A DNA stretch of 50,325 nt. Source: JAAYCT01 sp964499575 (lineage in GTDB: Bacteria; Bacillota; Clostridia; Saccharofermentanales; Saccharofermentanaceae). Of this stretch, positions 43,511-50,325 are shown piece by piece. Location: contig CAZCLK010000011.1 in NCBI GenBank assembly GCA_964499575.1, forward strand, positions 1 to 50,325. Direction: 5' to 3'. A model generated the notes under the pieces. It made no database searches. It saw nothing but the letters and a program-made list of their open reading frames with translations, and was not told the DNA's origin. Position 1 is the stretch's first letter, and each line of letters opens with the position of its first letter. A program made the translations under genes and the position numbers.

Positions 43511-45145
43511 ATGAGTGAATCTCTTCATTTTGATACGTTCATGGCTTGTCCCATACCGCTCTCGATCCATCACGTCGAGAGGCCGGAAAAATCGGAACAG
43601 ATTACCGTCAAGACCGTCTCGTACAACGACGCGTTCAAGAAGACTTTCATCGGCGAAGGCACGGTCGAGCCCCCTTTTCGCAACGGAAAAGACGTACTGG
43701 ATCACCCGCTCTGCGGGGATGTGGCGGCAGGCGCACTGCGCGCCGAAATGGAGCGAATCCACACGGACGGAAAAACGACGTATTCCGAATACGACTTTGA
43801 GTGCTCCGGCACATATTATCGCGCGAAACTATTCCGGATCGACGACACCGACATCGGGATCCTGTACGACGAAATTTCCAGGGAAAAGAAGCTCGGTCTC
43901 GACATCGACGCGTTTTTGGGTGTCAATATCGACCTTTTGTGCGTGCTTACTCCGGATGCGCATTTTGTCAAAGTCAACAATGAATTTGAACGGATGTTGG
44001 GCTACAAGAAAAGTGAGCTCGAATCCAAACTCCTTTTCTCCTTCCTTCACGCCGGCGACATCAATTCGACGCACAGTATGATCGATCAGTTGAACGAGAA
44101 GGTCGATATACCGTTCTTTTCGAACCGATTTCGCGGAAAAGACGGCGTTTACAGGAAGCTCCAATGGCGCGCGGAGCTCCATCACGATTTGATTTTCGCC
44201 GCCGCACGCGATATCACCGAGACCACGGCGCTCACAGAAAGGCTTCAGGACAGCGCATCCCGCGACGCTCTTACCAGCCTGTTCAGCCGTGTAGCCTTTG
44301 ATGTTCAGGGAGCGGACGTCATCCGGAAGTTTAAGCGACGGTTCTTCCCGGTCTCCCTGATGATCGTGGACGTCGACCTGTTCAAGAAAGTCAATGACAA
44401 GTGGGGACATCCGGTCGGCGACCAGGCGCTCAAGCACGTCGCCGACATCCTTAAGGACAATCTGCGGCAGACCGACTTTCCGGCCCGCTATGAAGGAGAG
44501 AAATTTGCCGTCATCCTTCTGGATACGCCGGAGAACGGTGCGCTTTTCGCGGCGGAAAAGATTCGGCGCAAGCTTGAACTCAATCCGCACAAGGTCGCGG
44601 GCAAAATCACCGTCAGCATCGGCGTCGCCGCCCTCGAGCGCGACGAGGCCTTCGAAGAGTGGTTTATGCGCGCCGACACCGCCCTGTATCTGGCGAAAAA
44701 CATGGGCCGTAACCAGATCGTCGGAAGCACCGAATCCAGAAACCGGGACATCAAAGCCGTCCGGTACGAATGGAAAAACGAATGGGCAAGCGGTAACGCA
44801 AAGATCGACGAACAGCATCGCGCGCTTCTCGATATCGGAAACCGCGTGCTCGAGACCTATGAAAAATCAAAGCGCATCGATGAGCAAAAGGCGATTAACG
44901 AGCTGATGATCGACCTGGATCAGCATTTTCGCTCGGAAGAATTCGTCCTCAAACAACACGGTTACGAACGGCTGAAGGAACACTCCGCCATTCACGAGTC
45001 CCTCCGCAAGCAAATGCGTTTCTGGAAAGACCTACGGAATCAACAACGCGTCCACCCGACGGCCTTTTATTCGTTTTTAATGGAAAAGGTGATCATCGAC
45101 CATATGATCAACGACGACTCGAAATTTTTCTACCTCTTCAAATAG
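43511..45145 (+). CDS. PAS-GGDEF-hemerythrin sensor with degenerate GGDEF active site
   Basis: 544 aa, soluble. The order is: an N-terminal PAS-like region (about 10-125), a second PAS (about 130-240, with NNEFERMLGYKKSELE), a GGDEF domain (about 245-410, with RDALTSLFSRVAF and VDVDLFKKVNDKWGHPVGD) and a C-terminal bacteriohemerythrin (about 420-544, with IDEQHRALLDI, DQHFRSEE, EHSAIHESL and IIDHMINDD, supplying the di-iron His and Glu ligands). The GGDEF active loop reads EGEKF (328-332), so cyclase activity is doubtful, while the inhibitory-site RxxD (RQTD, 319-322) is intact. It probably senses oxygen or redox state and binds c-di-GMP. The 3' end overlaps the convergent DUF2161 gene by eight bp. 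Confidence 0.9.
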   Translation: MSESLHFDTFMACPIPLSIHHVERPEKSEQITVKTVSYNDAFKKTFIGEGTVEPPFRNGKDVLDHPLCGDVAAGALRAEMERIHTDGKTTYSEYDFECSGTYYRAKLFRIDDTDIGILYDEISREKKLGLDIDAFLGVNIDLLCVLTPDAHFVKVNNEFERMLGYKKSELESKLLFSFLHAGDINSTHSMIDQLNEKVDIPFFSNRFRGKDGVYRKLQWRAELHHDLIFAAARDITETTALTERLQDSASRDALTSLFSRVAFDVQGADVIRKFKRRFFPVSLMIVDVDLFKKVNDKWGHPVGDQALKHVADILKDNLRQTDFPARYEGEKFAVILLDTPENGALFAAEKIRRKLELNPHKVAGKITVSIGVAALERDEAFEEWFMRADTALYLAKNMGRNQIVGSTESRNRDIKAVRYEWKNEWASGNAKIDEQHRALLDIGNRVLETYEKSKRIDEQKAINELMIDLDQHFRSEEFVLKQHGYERLKEHSAIHESLRKQMRFWKDLRNQQRVHPTAFYSFLMEKVIIDHMINDDSKFFYLFK

Positions 45146-45935
45146 ACGGACTCTCGCCTTTTCGGGCCGTATCGACGTCACCGTTGATTTTTGTGTCGTC
45201 GAACTTCGCCGCATCTTCTTCTTCCGGCTTCTCCTCGTCTTCCCGAAAAACCGCGGCAGTCCGCTCATAGGTGATGAGCGCTTCCTTTCCGTTCTCGGTG
45301 ATCGTGTACCGTCCGTCCTCCGTCCGCTCAAACCAGCGGTAAAAATTCGCGTTCAGAATCGGCGTGGTCTTCTTCTCATGTGCGCCCTTTTCCCGAAGTT
45401 CCTTGGGTTTCATCGGTCCGTAGATATCAATCAGCACCGCCATCTTGAGCGCCGCCTCACGGTATGCAGTGAGCAGGGGCACTCCCCGCGTGCCGCCGAC
45501 ATTGCCGTCGGTTCTTCGGTTGCCGAGTTCCTTTGCGATCGATGTTCTCTTCCCGGGCGCGCGCCGAAGGCCGCTTGGAGTATCCGGCGTCAGCGCCTCC
45601 TCAATCAGGAAGTTCCCCTTGTTTTTACTGACTAAAAGAAGACCCAGACCGAGTCGCTTCAATACGCGCAGTTTCGCCCTCCATTCCTTATCCTCCCGAA
45701 AATCGGCGGGTTTGGGAACGGCAAGATATACTTGATCGCAATACGCCTGACGCTCGACCGCCTGTGCCAGAAGATCAAAAGACAAGTGCCTCTTGAGTTC
45801 CACGATAATCAATCGGTCATCAAGCATTGCCGCCACGTCACAACTTCGTACTTCGCCGCGCACGGTAAAGCCCTGCCGGATCAAAAAATCCCGCACCGGC
45901 TCGTACAACTCCCGCTCGTAGCGAATCGCTTCCAT
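45138..45935 (-). CDS. DUF2161 family (PD-(D/E)XK-like) protein
   Basis: 265 aa from the ATG at 45935 (GGGGGAG upstream). The N-terminal half resembles a restriction-endonuclease-like fold: RYERELYEPVRDFLIRQGF, the possible catalytic pair around DVAAMLDDRLIIVELKRHLS and a following basic segment. The region DIYGPMKPKELREKGAHE with ANFYRWFERTEDGRY is typical of the DUF2161 family. The C-terminus is charged. Function is not established. It is the last of four minus-strand genes from 47.7 kb. Confidence 0.82.
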   Translation of the reverse strand: MEAIRYERELYEPVRDFLIRQGFTVRGEVRSCDVAAMLDDRLIIVELKRHLSFDLLAQAVERQAYCDQVYLAVPKPADFREDKEWRAKLRVLKRLGLGLLLVSKNKGNFLIEEALTPDTPSGLRRAPGKRTSIAKELGNRRTDGNVGGTRGVPLLTAYREAALKMAVLIDIYGPMKPKELREKGAHEKKTTPILNANFYRWFERTEDGRYTITENGKEALITYERTAAVFREDEEKPEEEDAAKFDDTKINGDVDTARKGESPSI

Positions 45936-45961
45936 AAAAAATCTCCCCCCCGGATCCGGTC

Positions 45962-46579
45962 TCAGCCCAGCGCGGCACCCAGCCCGGAGGCGATGTTGGT
46001 CAGCGCGTGAAAGATCCAGCTCGGGATAATCGACCCGCCGGCTTTCTTTTCGTTGAGCCACCCCTCGATCCATCCGATCGATCCGGTAATGAATGCCAGA
46101 GCAATCGCACGCGGAGTATCGATCAACATCAGAAACAAGGCTCCGTGCATCAGACCGAATAAGGCCGCCTGAATCAGATTACCGGCGGCAAAACCGAAGC
46201 GCGCGATACATCTTTTCCCGATAAAGCCCCGGAACAGCACTTCTTCCGAAAGTCCGGTCTGAATGATCGCGAAGATCAGGATCCCCGGCACAGCGGGACT
46301 TCCCTGCCCCTCAAATTGGGACGAGGCAGATTCCGAGTCACCGAGGATCAAGGGGATCGCGAGGATCGAAACCAGGCATACCGCCGCAAATATAGAAAAA
46401 AAAGTGAGCCAGAATCGAGCCGCTCCGCCGGTCTTCATACGCCGAAGCCCGACCCAGAAGAAAAATCCCTCTTCCGTCCTTGTGAGGCGCCGCATCACAA
46501 GCCAAACAACGAACGGGATCAGGCAGAAGAGGCCGAGTTGGATCAACGCACTGATCAAAAGATCCGCCATATCGGACAA
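45962..46579 (-). CDS. CPBP family intramembrane glutamic endopeptidase
   Basis: 205 aa with about six hydrophobic segments. The CPBP/Abi motifs EEVLFRGFIG, FGLMHGALF and a final FHALTNIASG (His and Asn) are all present. The family includes Rce1-like proteases and bacteriocin self-immunity proteins; the substrate here is unknown. The start used is TTG at 46579, four nt after AGGAGG; an ATG at 46570 is possible. It is preceded by the nitroreductase gene 32 bp upstream. Confidence 0.88.
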   Translation of the reverse strand: MSDMADLLISALIQLGLFCLIPFVVWLVMRRLTRTEEGFFFWVGLRRMKTGGAARFWLTFFSIFAAVCLVSILAIPLILGDSESASSQFEGQGSPAVPGILIFAIIQTGLSEEVLFRGFIGKRCIARFGFAAGNLIQAALFGLMHGALFLMLIDTPRAIALAFITGSIGWIEGWLNEKKAGGSIIPSWIFHALTNIASGLGAALG

Positions 46580-46611
46580 AATTCCTCCTGTTTATCCTTT
46601 GGCTTTTTATG

Positions 46612-47286
46612 TTATGCCCAGATAAAATTATCTTTTCCGGCACCGATCTCGAAATGATACTTTACGATACCCAGATCAATTTTGGCATAATTCTCTCCGG
46701 TCGGCCGGGCGATGACCTCGTTACCGCGCCGCTGCATAAAAAATCGCTGTTGATTCATCGCTGTCGGCGCCAGCATCGCGGCGTTCATGCCCGCCTTGAA
46801 CCAATCCGGCATATCCGGATCCGCTTCACAGAGCGATTCCATGGGTTTGGATTTTCTCGGAGCGCCTTGTGTCTGTCCGTACCCCAGAGCGATTCCGCAT
46901 ACCAAAACTTCTCCTTCGCCGACAAACGCTTTACACTTGCGCCTGCCGAAAGTTTTTGCGACCCAACAGGTGTTGAGACCGAGCATTTGTGCCTTCAATA
47001 CGAGCCGTTCGCCGTAATATCCGACCCGCTCGTCCAAATCAGAGCGCTTTTCGCCGATCATGGCGATATAATTCCGGACCCCCGAGAACATCCCGTAATG
47101 TGTGAGTATGGAGCCAAACGCCTCCGGTTCCTCATAGAGGATCTGTATGTGAAGGCCTCCGTCCCGGTTACACGCAAGAACTTCCGCCGCGAGTTCCTCG
47201 CGGATCTCCGGCGCGATCTCCCGTTCGGTATAACGTCTGACCGCGTGGCGTGCCAAAATCGCTTGTTTGATCGTCATCATTTCCAT
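46612..47286 (-). CDS. Nitroreductase family flavoprotein
   Basis: 224 aa. It begins with the FMN-binding pattern IKQAILARHAVRRYTERE, has a family core (GYYGERLVLKAQMLGLNTCWV, LVCGIALGYG) and a C-terminal segment in which AAMLAPTAMNQQRF matches the family's usual N-terminal SPSA.N.QPW-like region, suggesting a circularly shifted order as in some TM1586-type nitroreductases. It uses FMN and NAD(P)H to reduce small molecules. The start at 47286 follows GGGAGG. Confidence 0.88.
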   Translation of the reverse strand: MEMMTIKQAILARHAVRRYTEREIAPEIREELAAEVLACNRDGGLHIQILYEEPEAFGSILTHYGMFSGVRNYIAMIGEKRSDLDERVGYYGERLVLKAQMLGLNTCWVAKTFGRRKCKAFVGEGEVLVCGIALGYGQTQGAPRKSKPMESLCEADPDMPDWFKAGMNAAMLAPTAMNQQRFFMQRRGNEVIARPTGENYAKIDLGIVKYHFEIGAGKDNFIWA

Positions 47287-47342
47287 AGGAAGTCCTCCCC
47301 GGACAAAATATGTCCTTCGGTCAAAGACTCAAAACCTACGCC

Positions 47343-47726
47343 TTACCGCCCCAGAAGTCTTCTGATGACGAACTTGATCCAGCCCCATACTCCGACTTGC
47401 TGCGGTTCGGATCCGTAACTTGTCGAATTGTAACTGCCGCTCGAATACGAACTTTGCGAAGCGCGACCGGAATTACCGGACGCGGAAGCCCGCTGTGCCG
47501 CGCGTTCGAAGCTTAATTTTTTTGCCTGCTCGGCAAGCGGTGCCAGTTCGATCGGATCGAGTCCGAGCATTGTCGCCACTTCCTGAAGATGAGCCGGCGT
47601 CGGAACCGAGAAGCCCTTCTCCCAGTTATTTACCGCCGAACTCGTGATCCCCATCCGGCTTGCGATCTGCTGCTGATACATATTCAGCGATAATCTTCGA
47701 GCTTTGATAGTTTCTCCAAATGTCAT
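47343..47726 (-). CDS. XRE-type HTH protein with amphipathic C-terminal tail
   Basis: 127 aa from the ATG at 47726 (AGGTGG six nt upstream; a GTG at 47735 is less likely). Residues about 1-60 form an XRE/Cro helix-turn-helix: ARRLSLNMYQQQIASRMGIT, SSAVNNWEKG and PTPAHLQEVATMLGL. A Ser/Gly/Tyr/Asn-rich linker (about 77-108) is followed by a short tail, VGVWGWIKFVIRRLLGR, that is aromatic, hydrophobic and basic and could lie on the membrane. It heads the XRE-nitroreductase-CPBP-DUF2161 run; target genes are unknown. Confidence 0.82.
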   Translation of the reverse strand: MTFGETIKARRLSLNMYQQQIASRMGITSSAVNNWEKGFSVPTPAHLQEVATMLGLDPIELAPLAEQAKKLSFERAAQRASASGNSGRASQSSYSSGSYNSTSYGSEPQQVGVWGWIKFVIRRLLGR

Positions 47727-47825
47727 AGCCGCCACCTGCCTTTCCCTATCAGTTTATCAAAAAAACTCCTTTATGGCGCCTTTTTGTAATCGGCAGTTTC
47801 TCAAAACATCATTTTCGAAGTGAAA

Positions 47826-48467
47826 CTATGAGCCCTCGGCGACGCGCGCGGGTTCTTTGAAAATAATCCGAAGCAGACGGATGAGCCCGTAACCGATCAT
47901 CACCGCCGCGACGACGATATTCAGAATCGCGACCAGATCCTGCGGAAGCGAGGTGTTAAGCATTGAGATCATCGTCACCGTTGCCCCCAGAAACAGAAGC
48001 GTCGACAGACCTGCGCCGATTCCGAAAATCGTGATCTCCCGCTTGTCGTAATCCTTTTCGATCGCCTTAACGGCAAAAATACTGCTCCAGAAAAAAAGAG
48101 TCAGCGGACTTGAGATCGTCAGGAGAAAACTGCTCAAAAACGCGCTCGCAATCGTCCGGTCTCCCGAAACGGCCGCACCCTGAGCGCCCCGGATCGCGCC
48201 CCACAAGAGGTATGCTCCGAACAAAGCGATCACCAAAGCGCTGACGAGCCCGAAAGCACGCTTTACCTTCGGATGATCAATCAGTTTGGCGATACCCAGA
48301 ATGGACAGCGCGACATAAATATAATCCGCCAACACGACGCCAAAAACTCCGGCCCACGCGACGACGAGGTCGGATTCAACGGCGATGCTCAGGATAAAGA
48401 AGAAAATCGGCCCGATTGCCAGTTGCAGGAATAACCCGGTTAATAAACCGTTCAATAACGTTTTCAT
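47826..48467 (-). CDS. LysE family exporter
   Basis: 213 aa with about six membrane segments. The N-terminus (LLTGLFLQLAIGPIFFFIL) matches the LysE/RhtB pattern with its conserved Gly-Pro, and ADYIYVALSILGIAKL and TISSPLTLFFWSSIF are also typical. It exports amino acids or similar small metabolites; the substrate is unknown. The start at 48467 follows AGAGGT. Confidence 0.88.
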   Translation of the reverse strand: MKTLLNGLLTGLFLQLAIGPIFFFILSIAVESDLVVAWAGVFGVVLADYIYVALSILGIAKLIDHPKVKRAFGLVSALVIALFGAYLLWGAIRGAQGAAVSGDRTIASAFLSSFLLTISSPLTLFFWSSIFAVKAIEKDYDKREITIFGIGAGLSTLLFLGATVTMISMLNTSLPQDLVAILNIVVAAVMIGYGLIRLLRIIFKEPARVAEGS

Positions 48468-48628
48468 AAAAGAGACCTCTTACGACCTTCTTGATGACCC
48501 GTTCCTTGGCGTCGTAATCGCCCTCTTTTGCGGGAAGATCTGCACCGCACTTATATTATAACTGTTTTGAGGATAACTTTGTACCCCCGGACAGGGGACT
48601 TCATCTGTCTTTTTCGTTATGATTCCGC

Positions 48629-49798
48629 TTAACCGGCATTTTTAACAACATAGTCGAGCGCGTCCGAATAGAAACCCGCTGTCTTCTCGCCGACGACCGT
48701 GACCTTATGGTCGGGATTCGCCAGCATTGCACGAAGAAAAGTCTCCGCTGCGCTTATGGTATACCCGCTCGTCAAAATATACACGTCCCCGCCGTAAAAA
48801 AGTTTGCCGGGTTTGACGCGGACGTCCTGCGGCTCTGATAAAACGCCTTTATAGTAGACCTGTTTTCGGTACGCCAGATAGGGGATTTTGGTGAAATACC
48901 CCACGAGTAATAGCGACGCCTCGTCGAAGCCGCCTCCGTTAAAGCGAAGCTCAATGACGACGGAGGAGATCCCCGCATCGTTGAATTCCTTGATGATTTG
49001 ATCCATCGCCGCCCGGGTGGACTTGACCTTATCGAGGGCTTCCGCTCCCATGCCGTGAATAATAATCAGTCCGGCATCGTCGGACAACGTTCCGTAACGA
49101 ATCAGGCAATCGTCGAACTTGGTGTAGTTTTTCGCGTATTTGTTGATGATCACATCCGCAAGAACAGACAACTGCTCTTTATCGGTGATCCATTCCGGTT
49201 TTATGTCCGCCGCGCAAAAAGCCTCTTCGTTAAAGGTAAGTTCGACGTGCCCGTCCCGAAGGTCTGCTACGAGTTCCTTCATCCTCTCGAAAAGCTGCAC
49301 GTCAGTCGTATCCGCAGTGACTTTACCCTTCAGCGCCTCGTACGTCGCTGTCAGGTCTGCCCCGTAAAGCGATTCGAACGCGTAGTTCTCGTTATACATC
49401 TGATAAAACATCGCGAAAGCCTCAACCGGCATTCCCTCTTTGACCTCGATCCGATCCTTAAGAAATGTCGTGTCTTTTCGAAGAAGACGGTACGTCACCT
49501 GTGCGCCGACATCGACCATTTGAAGTCCTTCATCCGTCTGAACAAGCTTCATTTTCGCGAGCCCGGAATAAAGTGTGTCGATCATCAGAATTCCATCATA
49601 GTCGGGTTCGGCGGACTAATAATCGTCCGTGACTTCAAACACTTTAACCGACCCGTTCTTTATGACAAGACACAATCCGTATCCGTCCGCCGTATAGATT
49701 CCGTTATAGCCGCTGTGGATCAGAAGATAGCCTCCGGCCGATAAGACGCTGAATGCAACGATAGAAAGGATGACGCAGATTGCTTTTTTCTTTTTCAT
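48629..49798 (-). pseudogene. S41 family peptidase gene interrupted by an in-frame TAG
   Basis: The 5' part starts at the ATG at 49798 (AAAGGAACG upstream) with a signal peptide or anchor (AICVILSIVAFSVLSAGGYL) and runs to TAG at 49616-49618. The same frame reopens at once and continues as an S41 protease: DLRDGHVELTF, VVIELRFNGGGFDE and the catalytic Ser region ILTSGYTISAAETF, then VVGEKTAGFYSD. It stops soon after this, without the usual C-terminal strand region of S41 enzymes. TAG ends other genes here (PPK2, gatB1), so a nonsense mutation is the simplest reading. Internal re-initiation at the ATG at 49585 would give a 318-aa product without a signal peptide. Confidence 0.75.
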
Positions 49799-49843
49799 AT
49801 CGTTCCTTTCGCGAAAGACAGAACAGGGATGGGCATGATTCAT

Positions 49844-50165
49844 AAGTGACTCGCTATGTTTTCGACCGTGTCCTATCGTCGCATACGAAGAAGCCGATTG
49901 TCAATGAAACGTTTAGCGCATTTCTTCGCCTGTTTCCGCGAAAAATGAATGTGCAAATCGTCCGGTGGAGCGGCCCAAGCCCCATGCATTTTCATTTCCG
50001 CCGTATCGACGGGCACTCGGCACGATGTATGTTTTGGGGCAGTCTCGAAGCGGCTCATATCTTTTTTGAATTTGTAGCATTATATGTACATTACTCTCAA
50101 CCACGCCTCCCTCGAAAAAATCCTACATAATAGCTGCGTTGCTTTCATTGAATGCGCAGCCAGGA
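49844..50165. other. Non-coding region with a degenerate repeat copy
   Basis: No ORF here resembles a gene. Positions about 50101-50126 resemble the start of the 74-bp repeats that follow, and an inverted pair GCTGCG / CGCAGC lies at about 50133-50160. Otherwise I see nothing. Confidence 0.6.
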
Positions 50166-50311
50166 CGCGCCTACGCCTCGTAAAGATCCTACTAATCCGG
50201 TCATTTCGGCGCATCTAGTAGGATCGATTCCCGCTCAACCGCGCCTACGCCTCGAAAAAATCCTACTAATCCGGCCATTTCGGCGCATCTAGTAGGATCG
50301 ATCCACGCTCA
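50166..50311. repeat. Two tandem hairpin-forming repeats, 74-bp period
   Basis: Copies of 72 bp at 50166-50237 and 50240-50311 differ at only a few positions. Each contains an inverted repeat, GATCCTACTA with TAGTAGGATC in the first copy (10 bp, about 21-nt loop), preceded by GCGCCTACGCCTCG. The array may continue beyond the window. Confidence 0.85.
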
Positions 50312-50325
50312 CGAAATCTCATACC

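Noticed and set aside
49616..49618. TAG recoding (pyrrolysine or suppressor) in the S41 gene
   Set aside because: TAG is used as the ordinary stop in PPK2 and gatB1 in this window, and no pyl genes or special tRNA are seen.
50101..50325. CRISPR array
   Set aside because: The repeat unit is about 72 bp with only 2 bp between copies, so there are no spacers.

Overview
The window looks like chromosomal DNA of a moderate-GC member of the Bacillota, most likely an anaerobic Clostridia-type organism. The evidence is the ctsR-mcsA-mcsB-clpC stress operon with a CtsR operator, GatCAB-dependent amide aminoacyl-tRNA synthesis, a butanol-dehydrogenase-type iron alcohol dehydrogenase, PrsA-like lipoproteins, an uninterrupted Gram-positive type rpoB-rpoC pair, AGGAGG-type ribosome binding sites and TTGACA/TATAAT promoters. 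No rRNA, tRNA, phage, IS element or CRISPR array was seen. The species cannot be named from the sequence alone.

Layout. 1-5.1 kb: the end of a PPK2 polyphosphate kinase, a lipoprotein/YugP-type metalloprotease pair, a fused phosphoglycerate kinase-triosephosphate isomerase and a divergent ZIP metal transporter. 5.1-9.4 kb: a strong promoter, a 41-codon ORF and a terminator in front of a MATE exporter, then a PlsC-like acyltransferase with a zinc ribbon and a zinc-ribbon membrane protein. 9.4-14.5 kb: ctsR-mcsA-mcsB-clpC. 14.6-22.3 kb: rpoBC with its own promoter. 22.3-26.1 kb: a CNNM/CBS membrane protein, a HAD phosphatase and a membrane-anchored SurA/PpiC-like protein. 26.1-32.8 kb: two complete gatCAB sets in tandem on one apparent transcript. 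32.9-38.3 kb: prsA-like and alcohol dehydrogenase genes, exonuclease III, a thioredoxin-reductase-like flavoprotein and asparaginase. 38.3-45.1 kb: a DUF1846 protein, a MATE exporter coupled to a condensation-type acyltransferase, an MBL hydrolase and a PAS-GGDEF-hemerythrin sensor. 45.1-50.3 kb: DUF2161, CPBP, nitroreductase, XRE, LysE, a broken S41 protease and hairpin-forming tandem repeats.

The most striking system is the gat cluster. The promoter-proximal set (gatC2-gatA2-gatB2) runs by an ATGA overlap into the second set (gatC1-gatA1-gatB1). GatA1 has the complete Ser-cisSer-Lys amidase triad. GatA2 is full length and in frame but has Asp for the catalytic Lys, Ala for the nucleophilic Ser and a shortened, degenerate glycine/serine loop. 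GatB2 keeps the residues expected of a working kinase/cradle subunit. This predicts a glutaminase-dead GatCAB made alongside a normal one. Other proteins also keep a fold but lose a catalytic motif: a thioredoxin-reductase-like protein without an NADPH motif, and a GGDEF domain with an intact I-site but a broken active site.
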